34,007 bases of DNA from Acidobacteriota bacterium (GCA_019352095.1 JABBNY010000004.1:1-34007), one strand, 5' to 3'. Shown: positions 17,701 through 27,545, numbered from the stretch's first letter. Translations and numbers: made by a program. Notes: generated from the letters alone by a model not told the origin.

Positions 17701-19098
17701 ATGAACTCACTAGTCGCTGGCATTTCAACCTTGTCACTCGCGCGTTGGCAGTTCGCGGTGACGACGGTGTTTCACTTCTTGTTCGTTCCACTCACCATCG
17801 GCCTCGGCTTGTTGGTGGCTGTTCTGCAGACCGCGGCGTATAGGACCAAGGACTTGGCCTACGACCGCATGACCAAATTCTTCGGGAAACTCTTTCTCGT
17901 CAACTTCGCCATCGGGGTGGTCACCGGTATCGTTCAGGAATTCCAGTTCGGCATGGACTGGTCGCGCTACTCAGTGTTCGTAGGCAACATCTTTGGAGCG
18001 CCTCTCGCGATCGAGGGGCTGCTGGCATTCTTCATGGAGTCCACCTTCCTCGGGATTTGGATCTTCGGCCGAGGTCGCGTGAGTGCGCGCATCCACCTCT
18101 TGTCGATCTGGCTGGCCAGTCTGGGCACGATCCTGTCGGCCGCATTCATCGTGGCGGCGAACTCCTGGATGCAACACCCGGTTGGCTACACCATCGATCC
18201 GAAGACCCACCAGGCGGTCATGACGAACTTCTGGGCCGTGATGACCAATTCGACGTTCATCGCGGCCTACGGTCACGTGCTGGCGTCCGCATTCCTCACG
18301 GGGGCGGTCTTCATGCTCGCTATCGCAGCGTGGCACCTGCGCAAAGGGCACGACCTCGCGGGTTTCGCGAAGGCGGCTCGCATCGCGATCGTGGTGACCG
18401 TGCTGGCGGCGGTAGCGACGATGTTCCTTGGCGACACTCAGGCGAAGCAGATGACGAAGCAGCAGCCCATGAAGATGGCCGCCGCCGAGGCGCTCTACAA
18501 CACGTCGACCGGCGCGAGTTTCTCACTGCTCACCATTGGTGATCTCTCGGGCAACGCGCTCTTCCAGATTCGCCTGCCGCACCTCTTGAGCGTGCTGGCC
18601 ACCAACTCATGGAACGGAAAGGTCGAGGGAATCAATCAACTGCAAAAGCAGTACGAGCAGCAGTACGGCCCGGGCAGTTACGTGCCGATGATATGGCTCA
18701 CGTATTGGTCGTTTCGCATCATGGTCGGGTTGGGCATCTTGCTCTTTGCCCTCGGTGGTGTTGCCCTCTGGCTGGTACGCAAGCGTCGTCTTGAGAAGTC
18801 GCCACGATTCTTGCGCTTCGCGACCTGGATGGTGCTGGCGCCGTTCCTCGCCAATAGTTTCGGCTGGATCTTCACCGAAATCGGTCGCCAGCCGTGGGTG
18901 GTGTACGGACTCTTGAAGACGTCGAACGCCACGTCACCCATCGCACCGGGCTACGTCGCAACGAGTCTCATTGGCTTCACGGCGATCTACTCGTTGCTCG
19001 CCGTCGTGGAGATCGGACTGATGCTTCGCATCGCCAAAGTTCCGCCGGCCATTGAAACACCCGAGGAAGCCGAACGCGCTCCTGAGCTCATCTACTAG
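17701..19098 (+). CDS. cydA: Cytochrome bd ubiquinol oxidase subunit I
   Basis: LARWQFAVTTVFHFLFVPLTIGLGLLVA...GIVQEFQFGMDWSRYSVFVGNIFGAPLAIEGLLAFFMESTFLGIWIFG...ANSWMQHPVGY. Confidence 0.97.
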   Translation: MNSLVAGISTLSLARWQFAVTTVFHFLFVPLTIGLGLLVAVLQTAAYRTKDLAYDRMTKFFGKLFLVNFAIGVVTGIVQEFQFGMDWSRYSVFVGNIFGAPLAIEGLLAFFMESTFLGIWIFGRGRVSARIHLLSIWLASLGTILSAAFIVAANSWMQHPVGYTIDPKTHQAVMTNFWAVMTNSTFIAAYGHVLASAFLTGAVFMLAIAAWHLRKGHDLAGFAKAARIAIVVTVLAAVATMFLGDTQAKQMTKQQPMKMAAAEALYNTSTGASFSLLTIGDLSGNALFQIRLPHLLSVLATNSWNGKVEGINQLQKQYEQQYGPGSYVPMIWLTYWSFRIMVGLGILLFALGGVALWLVRKRRLEKSPRFLRFATWMVLAPFLANSFGWIFTEIGRQPWVVYGLLKTSNATSPIAPGYVATSLIGFTAIYSLLAVVEIGLMLRIAKVPPAIETPEEAERAPELIY

Positions 19099-19109
19099 GA
19101 GGACCGGAC

Positions 19110-20174
19110 ATGCTCGCCATCCAACAACTTTCGCCCAGTGGCCTTGATCAATTGTGGTTCTATCTGATCGGCGTGCTCTGGCTCGGGTACTTCTTCCTCG
19201 AGGGATTCGATTTCGGAGTCGGGACGCTGTTGCCCTTCGTGTCACGCGACGATATTGATCGTCGCGTGGTGATCAACACCATTGGTCCAGTGTGGGACGG
19301 CAACGAAGTGTGGTTGCTGACCGCGGGCGGCGCCACGTTCGCGGCCTTCCCGCAGTGGTACGCGACGGTGTTCAGTGGTTTTTACCTCGCGCTGTTTCTG
19401 ATCTTGGCCGCTCTCATCTTTCGAGGTATGGCCTTTGAGTTCCGCCACCGCAGCGACGACCCGGGCTGGATTCGCTGGTGGGATCGGGCGCTCTTTTGGG
19501 GCTCGGCGTTGCCGGCACTGCTCTGGGGTGTGGCCTTCGCGGATTTCGTTCACGGGGTGCCGATTGGGGCGAACTACGTATGGACCGGGACCTTCTTCGA
19601 TCTGGTGAAGCCCTACGCCCTGCTCGGAGGGCTGAGCACACTGCTGCTCTTCACGCTCCATGGAGCGACGTATCTCGGTCTTAAATCCGACGGTGACGTG
19701 CGCGTTCGCGCGCAGGCCATGGCGACGCGACTCGCCCCGTTGACGTTCGTGGTCGTGACGGCTTTTCTCGCGTGGACGTACCAGACTGCTCACACGAACC
19801 ATCAAGTGGGCCTCGTGCCACCGCTCCTTCCCATCATTGGTCTGCTCGCGCTCGCCGCGGTGGGCTGGCTGGCGCGAGACCTTCTCGAGGGCTGGGCGTT
19901 CATTGCGACCGCCGTCGTCATCGTCGCGTTCTTTGCAACCTTGCTCTTGAACCTTTACCCGAACGTGCTCGTCTCATCGATCGGGCCGAACTACAACCTC
20001 ACGATCGCCGCGGCGGCGTCACATCGGTACACACTCGAGGTGATGAGTTGGGTGGCGTTGGCTTTCACGCCGTTCGTGCTGCTCTACCAGAGTTGGACGT
20101 ATTGGATCTTCAAGAAGCGCGTGAGCCGCCCGGGCGCTGAACCGGTGACTGAATCCAGTACCACGCGCACGTGA
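19110..20174 (+). CDS. cydB: Cytochrome bd ubiquinol oxidase subunit II
   Basis: LIGVLWLGYFFLEGFDFGVGTLLPFVSRDDIDRRVVINTIGPVWDGNEVWLLTAGGATFAAFPQWYAT. Confidence 0.97.
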   Translation: MLAIQQLSPSGLDQLWFYLIGVLWLGYFFLEGFDFGVGTLLPFVSRDDIDRRVVINTIGPVWDGNEVWLLTAGGATFAAFPQWYATVFSGFYLALFLILAALIFRGMAFEFRHRSDDPGWIRWWDRALFWGSALPALLWGVAFADFVHGVPIGANYVWTGTFFDLVKPYALLGGLSTLLLFTLHGATYLGLKSDGDVRVRAQAMATRLAPLTFVVVTAFLAWTYQTAHTNHQVGLVPPLLPIIGLLALAAVGWLARDLLEGWAFIATAVVIVAFFATLLLNLYPNVLVSSIGPNYNLTIAAAASHRYTLEVMSWVALAFTPFVLLYQSWTYWIFKKRVSRPGAEPVTESSTTRT

Positions 20175-21790
20175 GTGCGCGCGCGACGGAACGACCCTCG
20201 GCGCTCTTAGGACGGCTACGTCGAAGTTCACCCTTCGTGACGAGGGCGCTCGTGCTCTCGGTCGCTCTCGGCCTCGTGAGCACCGCGGCCATTATTGGCC
20301 AGGCCGTCGCGCTGGCCACGATGCTTGGAGCACTCTTTGCGAGGTCGAACGCGGGCCTCGCACACGAGGCCGGGTTGTTCATTCTCTCGAGCCTCGTGCG
20401 GGTTCTCGCGGTGGCCTTGGGCACACCGATGACCCAACGAATCGCGGCGCCGTTGAGACGTGACCTTCGTGGGCGCGCGTTAGAGCGCGTGCTCGACGCG
20501 GGGCCACTGCGAAGTGTTGACGCCACTGTCCAGTTGTGTACCCGCGGTATCGACGCGATCGAGTCGTACGTGTCGACCTACGTTCCCTCACTGGTGCTCG
20601 CGACGCTCGCACCGATGGTGCTCGTGGGGTGGTTGGCCCTGCACGACGTGCTGAGCGGCGTCATCGTGCTCGTCAGCGTGCTGCTGCTCCCGGTGTTCAT
20701 GGTGCTGCTCGGCCTCGAAGCCAAGGAGAAGATGGAGCAACGCTGGCGCGAGCAGCAGTCGCTGGCGGGTTACTTCGGCGACGTGGTGCGCGGTATGACG
20801 GTGCTCAAGTCGTTCAACCGTTCACAGGATGCGGTGGCGAACCTGGACGAAGTCGGCGCGGCGCTGCAACGTACCACCATGGGGACGCTGCGGGTCGCCT
20901 TTCTGTCGAGCTTCGCTCTCGAGTTGCTGTCCTCGCTCGCGACGGCGCTCGTGGCCCTCGTACTGGGTCTTCGTCTGCTCAACGGTTCGCTGAACTTGAC
21001 GACGGCGCTCGTGGTGCTGTTGTTGACGCCCGAAGTCTTCTTGCCGCTTCGACGTTCATCGGCGCAGTTCCACGCGTCGGCGAGTGGGATCGCCGCGGCC
21101 ACAGAGTTACTCGACTACCTCGAGCCTGTGGCGCGCCCTGGGTCGAACCCCGCGCCAACGCAGCCGCCGTCACTGGAGCTGCGTGACGTCACGCTCGTGA
21201 AGTCTTCGCGCTACCAGGTTGGTGGGAGCGCCGTGAGCGCGTACGTGCCCGCACGAAGTCTCGTGAGCGTTACCGGCCCCTCGGGTTCTGGCAAGTCCAC
21301 GCTGCTTCGCGCGCTGTGTGGTCTGGGTGAAGCGGGCGGTGGTGAGATCCTCGTGGACGGCGCACCCCTGGCCTCGATTGAGCGAAGGGCGTGGCAGCGA
21401 CGCGTTGCGTGGATGCCCCAGGATCCGACGTTGCCCGGCGACACGGTGCGAGATGCGGTGACCATGGGTGAGCGCTCGATTGACGACCAGCACATTCGAC
21501 GGGCCATGGCCGAGGTCGATCTTGACCTCGATCTCGATCGAGCGCTTGGCGAAGGTTCGCTGGAACTCTCGGCCGGCCAGCGACGTCGACTCGCACTGGT
21601 GCGCTGTCTCGTGCGCGATCCGCTGGTGTTGGTGTTGGACGAGCCGCTGGCCCACCTCGACTCCGAGTCCGCCGCCCTGGTGGAGGCGGCAATCGACCGA
21701 CTGACCATGACTCGGGTGGTGGCCACGCACCGCCCACTGCACGCGAATCAGACGATCACGCTTACATCGTTCCAGGTGACCAGTGCGTAA
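20171..21790 (+). CDS. cydD: Thiol reductant ABC exporter subunit CydD
   Basis: ABC transmembrane plus NBD (GPSGSGKSTLL, LSAGQRRRLALVRCLVRDPLVLVLDEP); overlaps the cydB stop. Confidence 0.93.
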   Translation: MSARATERPSALLGRLRRSSPFVTRALVLSVALGLVSTAAIIGQAVALATMLGALFARSNAGLAHEAGLFILSSLVRVLAVALGTPMTQRIAAPLRRDLRGRALERVLDAGPLRSVDATVQLCTRGIDAIESYVSTYVPSLVLATLAPMVLVGWLALHDVLSGVIVLVSVLLLPVFMVLLGLEAKEKMEQRWREQQSLAGYFGDVVRGMTVLKSFNRSQDAVANLDEVGAALQRTTMGTLRVAFLSSFALELLSSLATALVALVLGLRLLNGSLNLTTALVVLLLTPEVFLPLRRSSAQFHASASGIAAATELLDYLEPVARPGSNPAPTQPPSLELRDVTLVKSSRYQVGGSAVSAYVPARSLVSVTGPSGSGKSTLLRALCGLGEAGGGEILVDGAPLASIERRAWQRRVAWMPQDPTLPGDTVRDAVTMGERSIDDQHIRRAMAEVDLDLDLDRALGEGSLELSAGQRRRLALVRCLVRDPLVLVLDEPLAHLDSESAALVEAAIDRLTMTRVVATHRPLHANQTITLTSFQVTSA

Positions 21791-23444
21791 GGGGCTCGTC
21801 GCCGACGCCCTGGTGCGAGAGGGTCCGTCGGTGCGTCGCGCTCTCTATGCGGGCCTCCTCGTCGGGCTCGCGACCGTTGGCCTCGCGGGAACCTCCGCGT
21901 GGCTCATAGTTCGATCCGCCCAGCGTCCGGCCGTGCTCTCACTGAGCGTGCCGATGGGTCTGGTGCAGTTGTTCGCACTGGCCAAGGCCGCTGGTCGCTA
22001 CGTCGAGCGAACCCAGACTCATCGCGCCGCGCTCGGGGTGATGGGTCACGTCCGCGCCTCAGTGGCGCGCTTGCTCGAACCCCTCATTCCCGCGGGCCTC
22101 GGCCCACGCAGCTCTGAGGTCGTTGACGTGGTACTCGGTGACGTCGAGCGCGTCCAGGACCTTCTCACTGCGGTCGCCGGGCCTCTGATAACGAGCGCGC
22201 TCGCCGGTCTCGCCACAGTGGTCGTGGTGGGCTTCATCGTTCCCTCGGCGGCGCTGGTGCTACTCGCCGGTCTCGTCGTGAGCGTCCTCGCGCTGCCGTG
22301 GATGGCGTCGCAGTGGGGGGAGCGTGGTGAGAACGAGATCGAAGCGGTGCGCGCTGATATGACGTCACTCATCGATCGCGCCGCTCAGAGCGGTGACGAG
22401 TACGTGATGGCGGGTGCCTCGGAGATGCTCGCGCACGAATTGAGCGCGCTCGAGGACCGTCTGGACCGCGCACTCGCGCGCCGTAGTGCACTGAAGGGAG
22501 CGATCAACGCCCTTTCGACGTTGGTGGCCGCCGGAACCTCCGTGGGCGTCGTGGCGCTCACGGCCGTCGCGCGCCGAGAAGGTGTAGTGGGGGTCGCCCT
22601 CGTTGCGGTCCCCGCACTTCTGAGCGGGGCCATCCTCGAGTTGGTGGGTGCCACGGCACCGTCGATCGTTGGCCTCAATGGTGATCGCGCGGCGCTCGAG
22701 CGGCTCGAGCGACTGCGTTCGTTTCGAGCGCCCGTCACCGAACCAGGTGCGTCGGTGTCCCTCGACCCTCGCGACCGCGAGGTCGTGGCGAGCGGGGTGA
22801 ACCAACGCTTTGGTGAGGTGACCGTCCTCTCAGACGTCAGTGCTCGCATCGGCGCTGGGGACTTCGTGGTGCTCGCGGGTCCGAGCGGGGGAGGAAAGTC
22901 GACGCTCGTGCGACTCTTCGCCAAGTTCCTCGATCCAGATGCGGGGTCCCTCTCGCTCGGCGTGAGTGACTATGCGGCACTCTCGTCGCACCAGGTGCGT
23001 GAGCGCGTTGGTTTTGTCGACGATGCGCCGCACGTGTTCGCGACTTCGCTCGCGGGTAATCTGCGAGTCGCCAAACCCACCGCGACCGATGACGAGATCG
23101 TGAGTGCTCTCGCGCGCGCGGGGTTGCGATCACTCGTCGAGAGTATGCCCGAGGGCCTTGACACGCCACTGGGGGGTGCGACGACCGGTTTGTCGGGCGG
23201 TGAGCAACGACGACTCGGCGTGGCGCGTGAACTGCTGGTTGATCGACCAGTCGCCATCTTCGATGAACCGACCGAAGGACTGGACGAGGCGTCGGCCGCT
23301 GCGGTCATGGCGTCACTTCGACACCACTACGCCGCGGGGTCGGTGGTGGTGATCTCGCATCACGAATCTGATCGAGCCGCCGCCACACGCGTGTGGCAAC
23401 TGAGCGACGCGACGCTGAGTGAACGCGCTGAAGTGCCATTGTGA
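21783..23444 (+). CDS. cydC: Thiol reductant ABC exporter subunit CydC
   Basis: ABC transmembrane plus NBD (GPSGGGKSTLVRLFAK, LSGGEQRRLGVARELLVDRPVAIFDEPTEGLD); overlaps the cydD end. Confidence 0.93.
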   Translation: MRKGLVADALVREGPSVRRALYAGLLVGLATVGLAGTSAWLIVRSAQRPAVLSLSVPMGLVQLFALAKAAGRYVERTQTHRAALGVMGHVRASVARLLEPLIPAGLGPRSSEVVDVVLGDVERVQDLLTAVAGPLITSALAGLATVVVVGFIVPSAALVLLAGLVVSVLALPWMASQWGERGENEIEAVRADMTSLIDRAAQSGDEYVMAGASEMLAHELSALEDRLDRALARRSALKGAINALSTLVAAGTSVGVVALTAVARREGVVGVALVAVPALLSGAILELVGATAPSIVGLNGDRAALERLERLRSFRAPVTEPGASVSLDPRDREVVASGVNQRFGEVTVLSDVSARIGAGDFVVLAGPSGGGKSTLVRLFAKFLDPDAGSLSLGVSDYAALSSHQVRERVGFVDDAPHVFATSLAGNLRVAKPTATDDEIVSALARAGLRSLVESMPEGLDTPLGGATTGLSGGEQRRLGVARELLVDRPVAIFDEPTEGLDEASAAAVMASLRHHYAAGSVVVISHHESDRAAATRVWQLSDATLSERAEVPL

Positions 23445-23464
23445 TGGACGCCACGGCGAACGTG

Positions 23465-23600
23465 CGCTAAGGTCACAGTGCCTCGCGGCAGCGAAGTTGG
23501 TGTGATTCCAACGCTGTCCCGCAACTGTAAGTGGCCTTCGTGAGAAGCCCGCAAAGCCAGGTCGCCTTCCGCGAGGAGATGTGAAGACAGCTCTCGAGGT
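23465..23600 (+). ncRNA. Cobalamin (AdoCbl) riboswitch aptamer
   Basis: Conserved core ...gcagcgaagttggtgtgattccaacgctgtCCCGCAACTGTaag...gagaagcccgcaaaGCCAGgtcgcc; closing stem cctcgcgg (23481-23488)/ccgcgagg (23569-23576); followed by B12 transport and salvage genes. Outer boundaries approximate. Confidence 0.95.
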
Positions 23601-23615
23601 AAGGGGCGGTCGTTC

Positions 23616-23666
23616 GGATATCTCTCCGTCGTCCAAATCTGACTCGACGGACACAAGGAGATATCC
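23616..23666 (+). promoter_or_regulatory. RBS-sequestering hairpin (riboswitch expression platform) ending at the btuF start codon
   Basis: ggatatctc-tccgtcg (23616-23631) pairs with cgacgga (23645-23651) and gagatatcc (23658-23666); the SD aaggag (23655-23660) lies across the bulge and 3' strand; ATG at 23667. Confidence 0.75.
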
Positions 23667-24587
23667 ATGAAGAAATCCCTCCGGTTCGTCGTTGCACTGA
23701 TAATCAGTGCACTGGCGTTTCCACTAAGCAGTGTCGCCGCAGCGTCCGCATCGACAGCGCCACAGTGCATTGTCTCGCTGTCGCCGAGCGCTACCGAGAC
23801 GCTTTACGCCATTGGCGCGGGCGCCCAGGTGCAGGCCGTCGACCAGGATTCGAACTTCCCCGCCCAGGCCAAGCGCCTCGCGGCGCTGCACAAGATCAAC
23901 CCTCTGAGCCCGAGCGTCGAGGCCGTGCTCGGCATCTGCGCAGTGACGCCAACGCACCCTTCGAGCAAACCGGACCTGGTGGTGATCTCCTACAACGCGA
24001 ACTCGATCCAACAGCAGCTCACCGCCCAAGGTGTCAAGGTCGTCATGCAGGACGCGCCGACATCCGTGAGCGGCGCGCTCGCCCAGATTCGCCAGCTGGG
24101 CCAACTCACGGGTCACGCCGCCCGCGCTGACGCCCTGGCGGCATCGATGCAGCGTCGCATCCGCGCCGACATCGCGTCGGTGCCCGCACATCCGTCGAAG
24201 AAGATCTCGGTCTATTACGAGATCTCGGCCAACCCGTACTACTCGCTCACCAGTTCGACCTTCGTGGGCACGCTGCTCAAGTCCGTTGGACTTGTGAACA
24301 TCGCCGACGCCGACGCCACGACCGCTGACGCGGGGTACCCCCAACTGAACGCCGAGTACATCGCGAGCTCGAACCCCACGTTGATCTTTCTCTCGGGTGA
24401 CGCCACGGTCGCCAGTGTCCCAGCGCGCCCTGGGTTCTCCAGGATCAGTGCCGTCGTGCACCACAACGTGGTTGGCTTGAGCGCGGACATCGCTTCTCGA
24501 TGGGGACCACGACTCACGGTGCTGATGAATGAGATCACGTCGTCGGTCAAGCGGGTTCTGAACGAGAAGAATCTCTGGACCAAATAG
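23667..24587 (+). CDS. btuF: Cobalamin ABC transporter substrate-binding protein
   Basis: Signal peptide MKKSLRFVVALIISALAFPLSSVAAASA, then CIVSLSPSATETLYAIGAGAQVQAVDQDSNFPAQAK, LVVISYNANSIQQQLTAQGVKVV; downstream of the B12 riboswitch. Confidence 0.92.
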   Translation: MKKSLRFVVALIISALAFPLSSVAAASASTAPQCIVSLSPSATETLYAIGAGAQVQAVDQDSNFPAQAKRLAALHKINPLSPSVEAVLGICAVTPTHPSSKPDLVVISYNANSIQQQLTAQGVKVVMQDAPTSVSGALAQIRQLGQLTGHAARADALAASMQRRIRADIASVPAHPSKKISVYYEISANPYYSLTSSTFVGTLLKSVGLVNIADADATTADAGYPQLNAEYIASSNPTLIFLSGDATVASVPARPGFSRISAVVHHNVVGLSADIASRWGPRLTVLMNEITSSVKRVLNEKNLWTK

Positions 24588-25630
24588 TGCTGAGCGCCCA
24601 ACCGCCGACCACTCGTCGTGTCGCGACGGTGACACTGCTCTGCGTGGTGGCCCTGATTGGTGCGATCGTCGCGGGCTTGGGTGTCGGCCCGACCTCAATC
24701 TCGACGACCCGCATCATCGGTGCGCTTGCGAGCGGTCTCGGTTTGGGCCACAGCACCCTGACGCCGCTGCAGGCGACGATTGTGTGGCAGTTGCGCGCGC
24801 CTCGTCTCGTCCTCGGGCTCGTCACCGGCGCGATGTTGTCGGTCGCGGGCGGCGCTTACCAGGGTGTGTTCCGTAACCCTCTGGCGGATCCGTATCTCTT
24901 GGGCGTTGCCTCAGGGGCGGGGCTGGGCGCGACGTTCGCGATCGTGTACGTGGGTCACGGCCTCACGACGCCGTCGTGGACGCCGGTGCTCGCCTTCGCC
25001 GGTGCGACGATCGCGGTACTTCTCACCTGGGGACTCGGGGGTCGCGGGTTGCGAGCCACCGCATCCACACTGATCCTCGCGGGTGTCGCCATTTCCGCGC
25101 TCCTCACGAGTCTGCAGACCTTCTTTCAACAGCAGTCCTCGATCGACTCGATCGCCCGGGTCTACATATGGCTCTTGGGCTCGCTCGCGACGGCGAGTTG
25201 GTCATCGGTGTGGATGGTCCTGCCGTACGCGATTGTGTGCGTGATCATCTGTGTTGCGGCGGGTGGGGCGCTCGACGTGATGAGCGTGGGCGACGAAGAG
25301 GCACGGACACTCGGACTACCGGTTCGAAAGGTGCGCCTCGTGGTCGTGGCCGCCTCGTCGCTCGGCACCGCGGCGGTGGTGTCGGCGGTCGGACTCATAG
25401 GCTTTGTCGGAATCATCGTGCCGCACATCCTTCGCCTCCTCGTTGGCACGTCATACCGCAGGATTCTCCCGCTGAGCGTGCTCTTCGGCGCGGCTTTCCT
25501 GGTTCTCGCCGACACCGTCGCGCGCACGATCATGGCGCCGACGGAACTTCCGATTGGCGTGGTGACGGCGATCCTTGGCGCACCGGCCTTTGCGCTGATC
25601 TTGATCTTTCGAAGGCAGCTCACGACATGA
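24587..25630 (+). CDS. btuC: Cobalamin ABC transporter permease (FecCD family)
   Basis: LRAPRLVLGLVTGAMLSVAGGAYQGVFRNPLADPYLLGVASGAGLGA...; GTG start overlapping the btuF stop. Confidence 0.92.
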   Translation: MLSAQPPTTRRVATVTLLCVVALIGAIVAGLGVGPTSISTTRIIGALASGLGLGHSTLTPLQATIVWQLRAPRLVLGLVTGAMLSVAGGAYQGVFRNPLADPYLLGVASGAGLGATFAIVYVGHGLTTPSWTPVLAFAGATIAVLLTWGLGGRGLRATASTLILAGVAISALLTSLQTFFQQQSSIDSIARVYIWLLGSLATASWSSVWMVLPYAIVCVIICVAAGGALDVMSVGDEEARTLGLPVRKVRLVVVAASSLGTAAVVSAVGLIGFVGIIVPHILRLLVGTSYRRILPLSVLFGAAFLVLADTVARTIMAPTELPIGVVTAILGAPAFALILIFRRQLTT

Positions 25631-26409
25631 ACGCCGTTGAAATCAATGAGCTGAGCGTGCGCGCCGACGCGCGAGAGTTGGTGGCGGACGTGACGCTGCA
25701 CGTTGAGGCGGGGACGTGGCTCACGGTGATCGGGCCCAACGGCGCAGGTAAGACGTCGTTGGTCGAGTCGGTTGTGGGCCTTCGGAGAATTGCGCACGGT
25801 TCGATCTCGATATCGGGACAACCGCTCGCATCTTTGAACGAGCGTGAGCGGGCCAAGCTCGTGGCCCTCGTCCCCCAACGTCCTTCAGTCCCCAACGGTA
25901 TGAACGTGCGCGATTACGTCGCCCTGGGGCGCACCGCGTATCACGGACTGCTGCGCGCGCCTAGTGCCGGCGATCGTGCGATCGTCGAGTCGGTCTTGGA
26001 ACGTTTGTCACTCCAGGACTTCTGTGAACGAGACGTCGCGACGCTCTCGGGAGGCGAGCGTCAGCGCATGGTGCTCGCTCGTGCGCTCGCCCAGTCGACA
26101 ATGGTGATCGTTCTCGATGAACCAACGACCGGTCTCGACCTTCATCATCAGATGGATCTGCTCGAACTACTGCGACGAGAAGTCAACGATTGTGGACTGA
26201 CAATCGTGGCGACGCTGCACGATCTCACCCTCGCGGGTCAGTTCGCTGATCGTCTCGTCTTGCTCGAGGCGGGCAAGGTGATCCTCGATGGGCCGGCGCA
26301 CGACGTCATCCGACGCGAGGAACTCAGCCGTTGCTATCAGATGGACCTTCGCGTTATCGACATTGACGGTGCTGATGTGATCGTCCCCGTTCGCGGTGTC
26401 AGTGAATGA
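25627..26409 (+). CDS. btuD: Cobalamin ABC transporter ATP-binding protein
   Basis: MNAVEINELSVRADARELVADV...GPNGAGKTSLVESVVG...LSGGERQRMVLARALAQSTMVIVLDEPTTGLD. ATG 25627 overlaps the btuC stop; the track ORF's long N-terminal extension (from 24976) is the btuC shadow frame. Confidence 0.92.
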   Translation: MNAVEINELSVRADARELVADVTLHVEAGTWLTVIGPNGAGKTSLVESVVGLRRIAHGSISISGQPLASLNERERAKLVALVPQRPSVPNGMNVRDYVALGRTAYHGLLRAPSAGDRAIVESVLERLSLQDFCERDVATLSGGERQRMVLARALAQSTMVIVLDEPTTGLDLHHQMDLLELLRREVNDCGLTIVATLHDLTLAGQFADRLVLLEAGKVILDGPAHDVIRREELSRCYQMDLRVIDIDGADVIVPVRGVSE

Positions 26410-27014
26410 CCGAGCAGTCAAAAGGAGACCCCACGGTGACCGAGCGTGTCCAACCCCCCAAGGAGGTTCCGACCAAGATCCTTACCTCAACGACGAGAGC
26501 GCCGTCGCTGATCATTGTCAATACCGGCAACGGTAAGGGTAAGTCCACGGCGGCGTTCGGCATGGTGATGCGCGCCGTTGCTCGCGGGTGGAAGGTCGGC
26601 GTGATCCAGTTCATCAAATCCGGCAAATGGCAGGTTGGCGAAGAGAAGGTCTGCCGGGACCTCGGCGTGTCGTGGATGAAAGGCGGCGATGGATTCACCT
26701 GGGAGTCAGACGACATCGACCGCACTCGAGAGATCGCAGTGGCGTCGTGGGCCCTGGCTCGTGCGAGTATCGAGGGCGGTGCGTTCGACGTCATCGTGCT
26801 GGACGAGCTTACGTATTTGATGACGTGGGGTTGGATCGACACCGGTGAGGTAGTCACGTGCTTGCGCGCGCGCCCTCAGCACGTGACCGTCATAGTGACC
26901 GGTCGAGATGCGCCGCAGGCTGTGATCGATGTCGCCGACACCGTCACTGAGATGCGCAACATTCGTCATGCGTTCGATCAAGGCGTGCGAGCGCGGCGGG
27001 GTATTGATTTCTGA
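26406..27014 (+). CDS. cobO: Cob(I)yrinic acid a,c-diamide adenosyltransferase (BtuR/CobO family)
   Basis: LIIVNTGNGKGKSTAAFGMVMRAVARGWKVGVIQFIKSGKWQVGEE...FDVIVLDELTYLMTWGWID. Confidence 0.95.
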   Translation: MTEQSKGDPTVTERVQPPKEVPTKILTSTTRAPSLIIVNTGNGKGKSTAAFGMVMRAVARGWKVGVIQFIKSGKWQVGEEKVCRDLGVSWMKGGDGFTWESDDIDRTREIAVASWALARASIEGGAFDVIVLDELTYLMTWGWIDTGEVVTCLRARPQHVTVIVTGRDAPQAVIDVADTVTEMRNIRHAFDQGVRARRGIDF

Positions 27015-27538
27015 TGGGCGTGACGTTGATCGTTGGTGGAGCGCGAAGCGGAAAATCCTCCAAGGCGCTCGAACTCGCCCGACGCCATGGCGATCACGTG
27101 AGTTTCATCGCCACGGGCCAGGCGCGCGACGCGGAGATGGCTGCGCGCATCGACCGACACCGTCGCGAGCGACCCGAAGCGTGGAACACGATTGAGGCAC
27201 CGATCGAGGTGGTGAGTGCGCTGGCGCGCGTGACGTCCGGAGACTGCCTCATCATTGACTGTATGACGCTGTGGGTGTCGAACTGTCTCGAGGTGATGTC
27301 CGTCACGGATATTGAACAGCGCGCGGTCGATCTCGCCACAGCGGCCGCGCGACGCGACGGGTTGACCATAGTGGTCAGCAACGAAGTGGGATCGGGCGTG
27401 GTGCCCGTCAACCGGCTCGCGCGCACCTACGTCGACCTCATGGGTCGCGTCAATGCGATCTGGAGCGAAGTTGCGGCGACCATGCTGGTCATGGTCGCCG
27501 GTCGTGCCCTCGAGTTCCCGGCCCCCACGGTGAAGTAG
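27014..27538 (+). CDS. cobU: Adenosylcobinamide kinase / adenosylcobinamide-phosphate guanylyltransferase
   Basis: MGVTLIVGGARSGKSSKALELARR...FIATGQARDAEMAARIDRHRRERPEAWNTIEAP...VVSNEVGSGVVPVNRLARTYVDLMGRVN. Confidence 0.95.
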   Translation: MGVTLIVGGARSGKSSKALELARRHGDHVSFIATGQARDAEMAARIDRHRRERPEAWNTIEAPIEVVSALARVTSGDCLIIDCMTLWVSNCLEVMSVTDIEQRAVDLATAAARRDGLTIVVSNEVGSGVVPVNRLARTYVDLMGRVNAIWSEVAATMLVMVAGRALEFPAPTVK

Positions 27539-27545
27539 TGCGCTC

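Noticed and set aside
23724-24698. 324-aa minus-strand ORF opposite btuF
   Set aside because: Arg/His-rich shadow frame; plus-strand BtuF has a signal peptide and fits the operon.
24976-25626. Long N-terminal extension of the btuD ORF
   Set aside because: Out-of-frame translation of btuC; real start is ATG 25627 overlapping the btuC stop.
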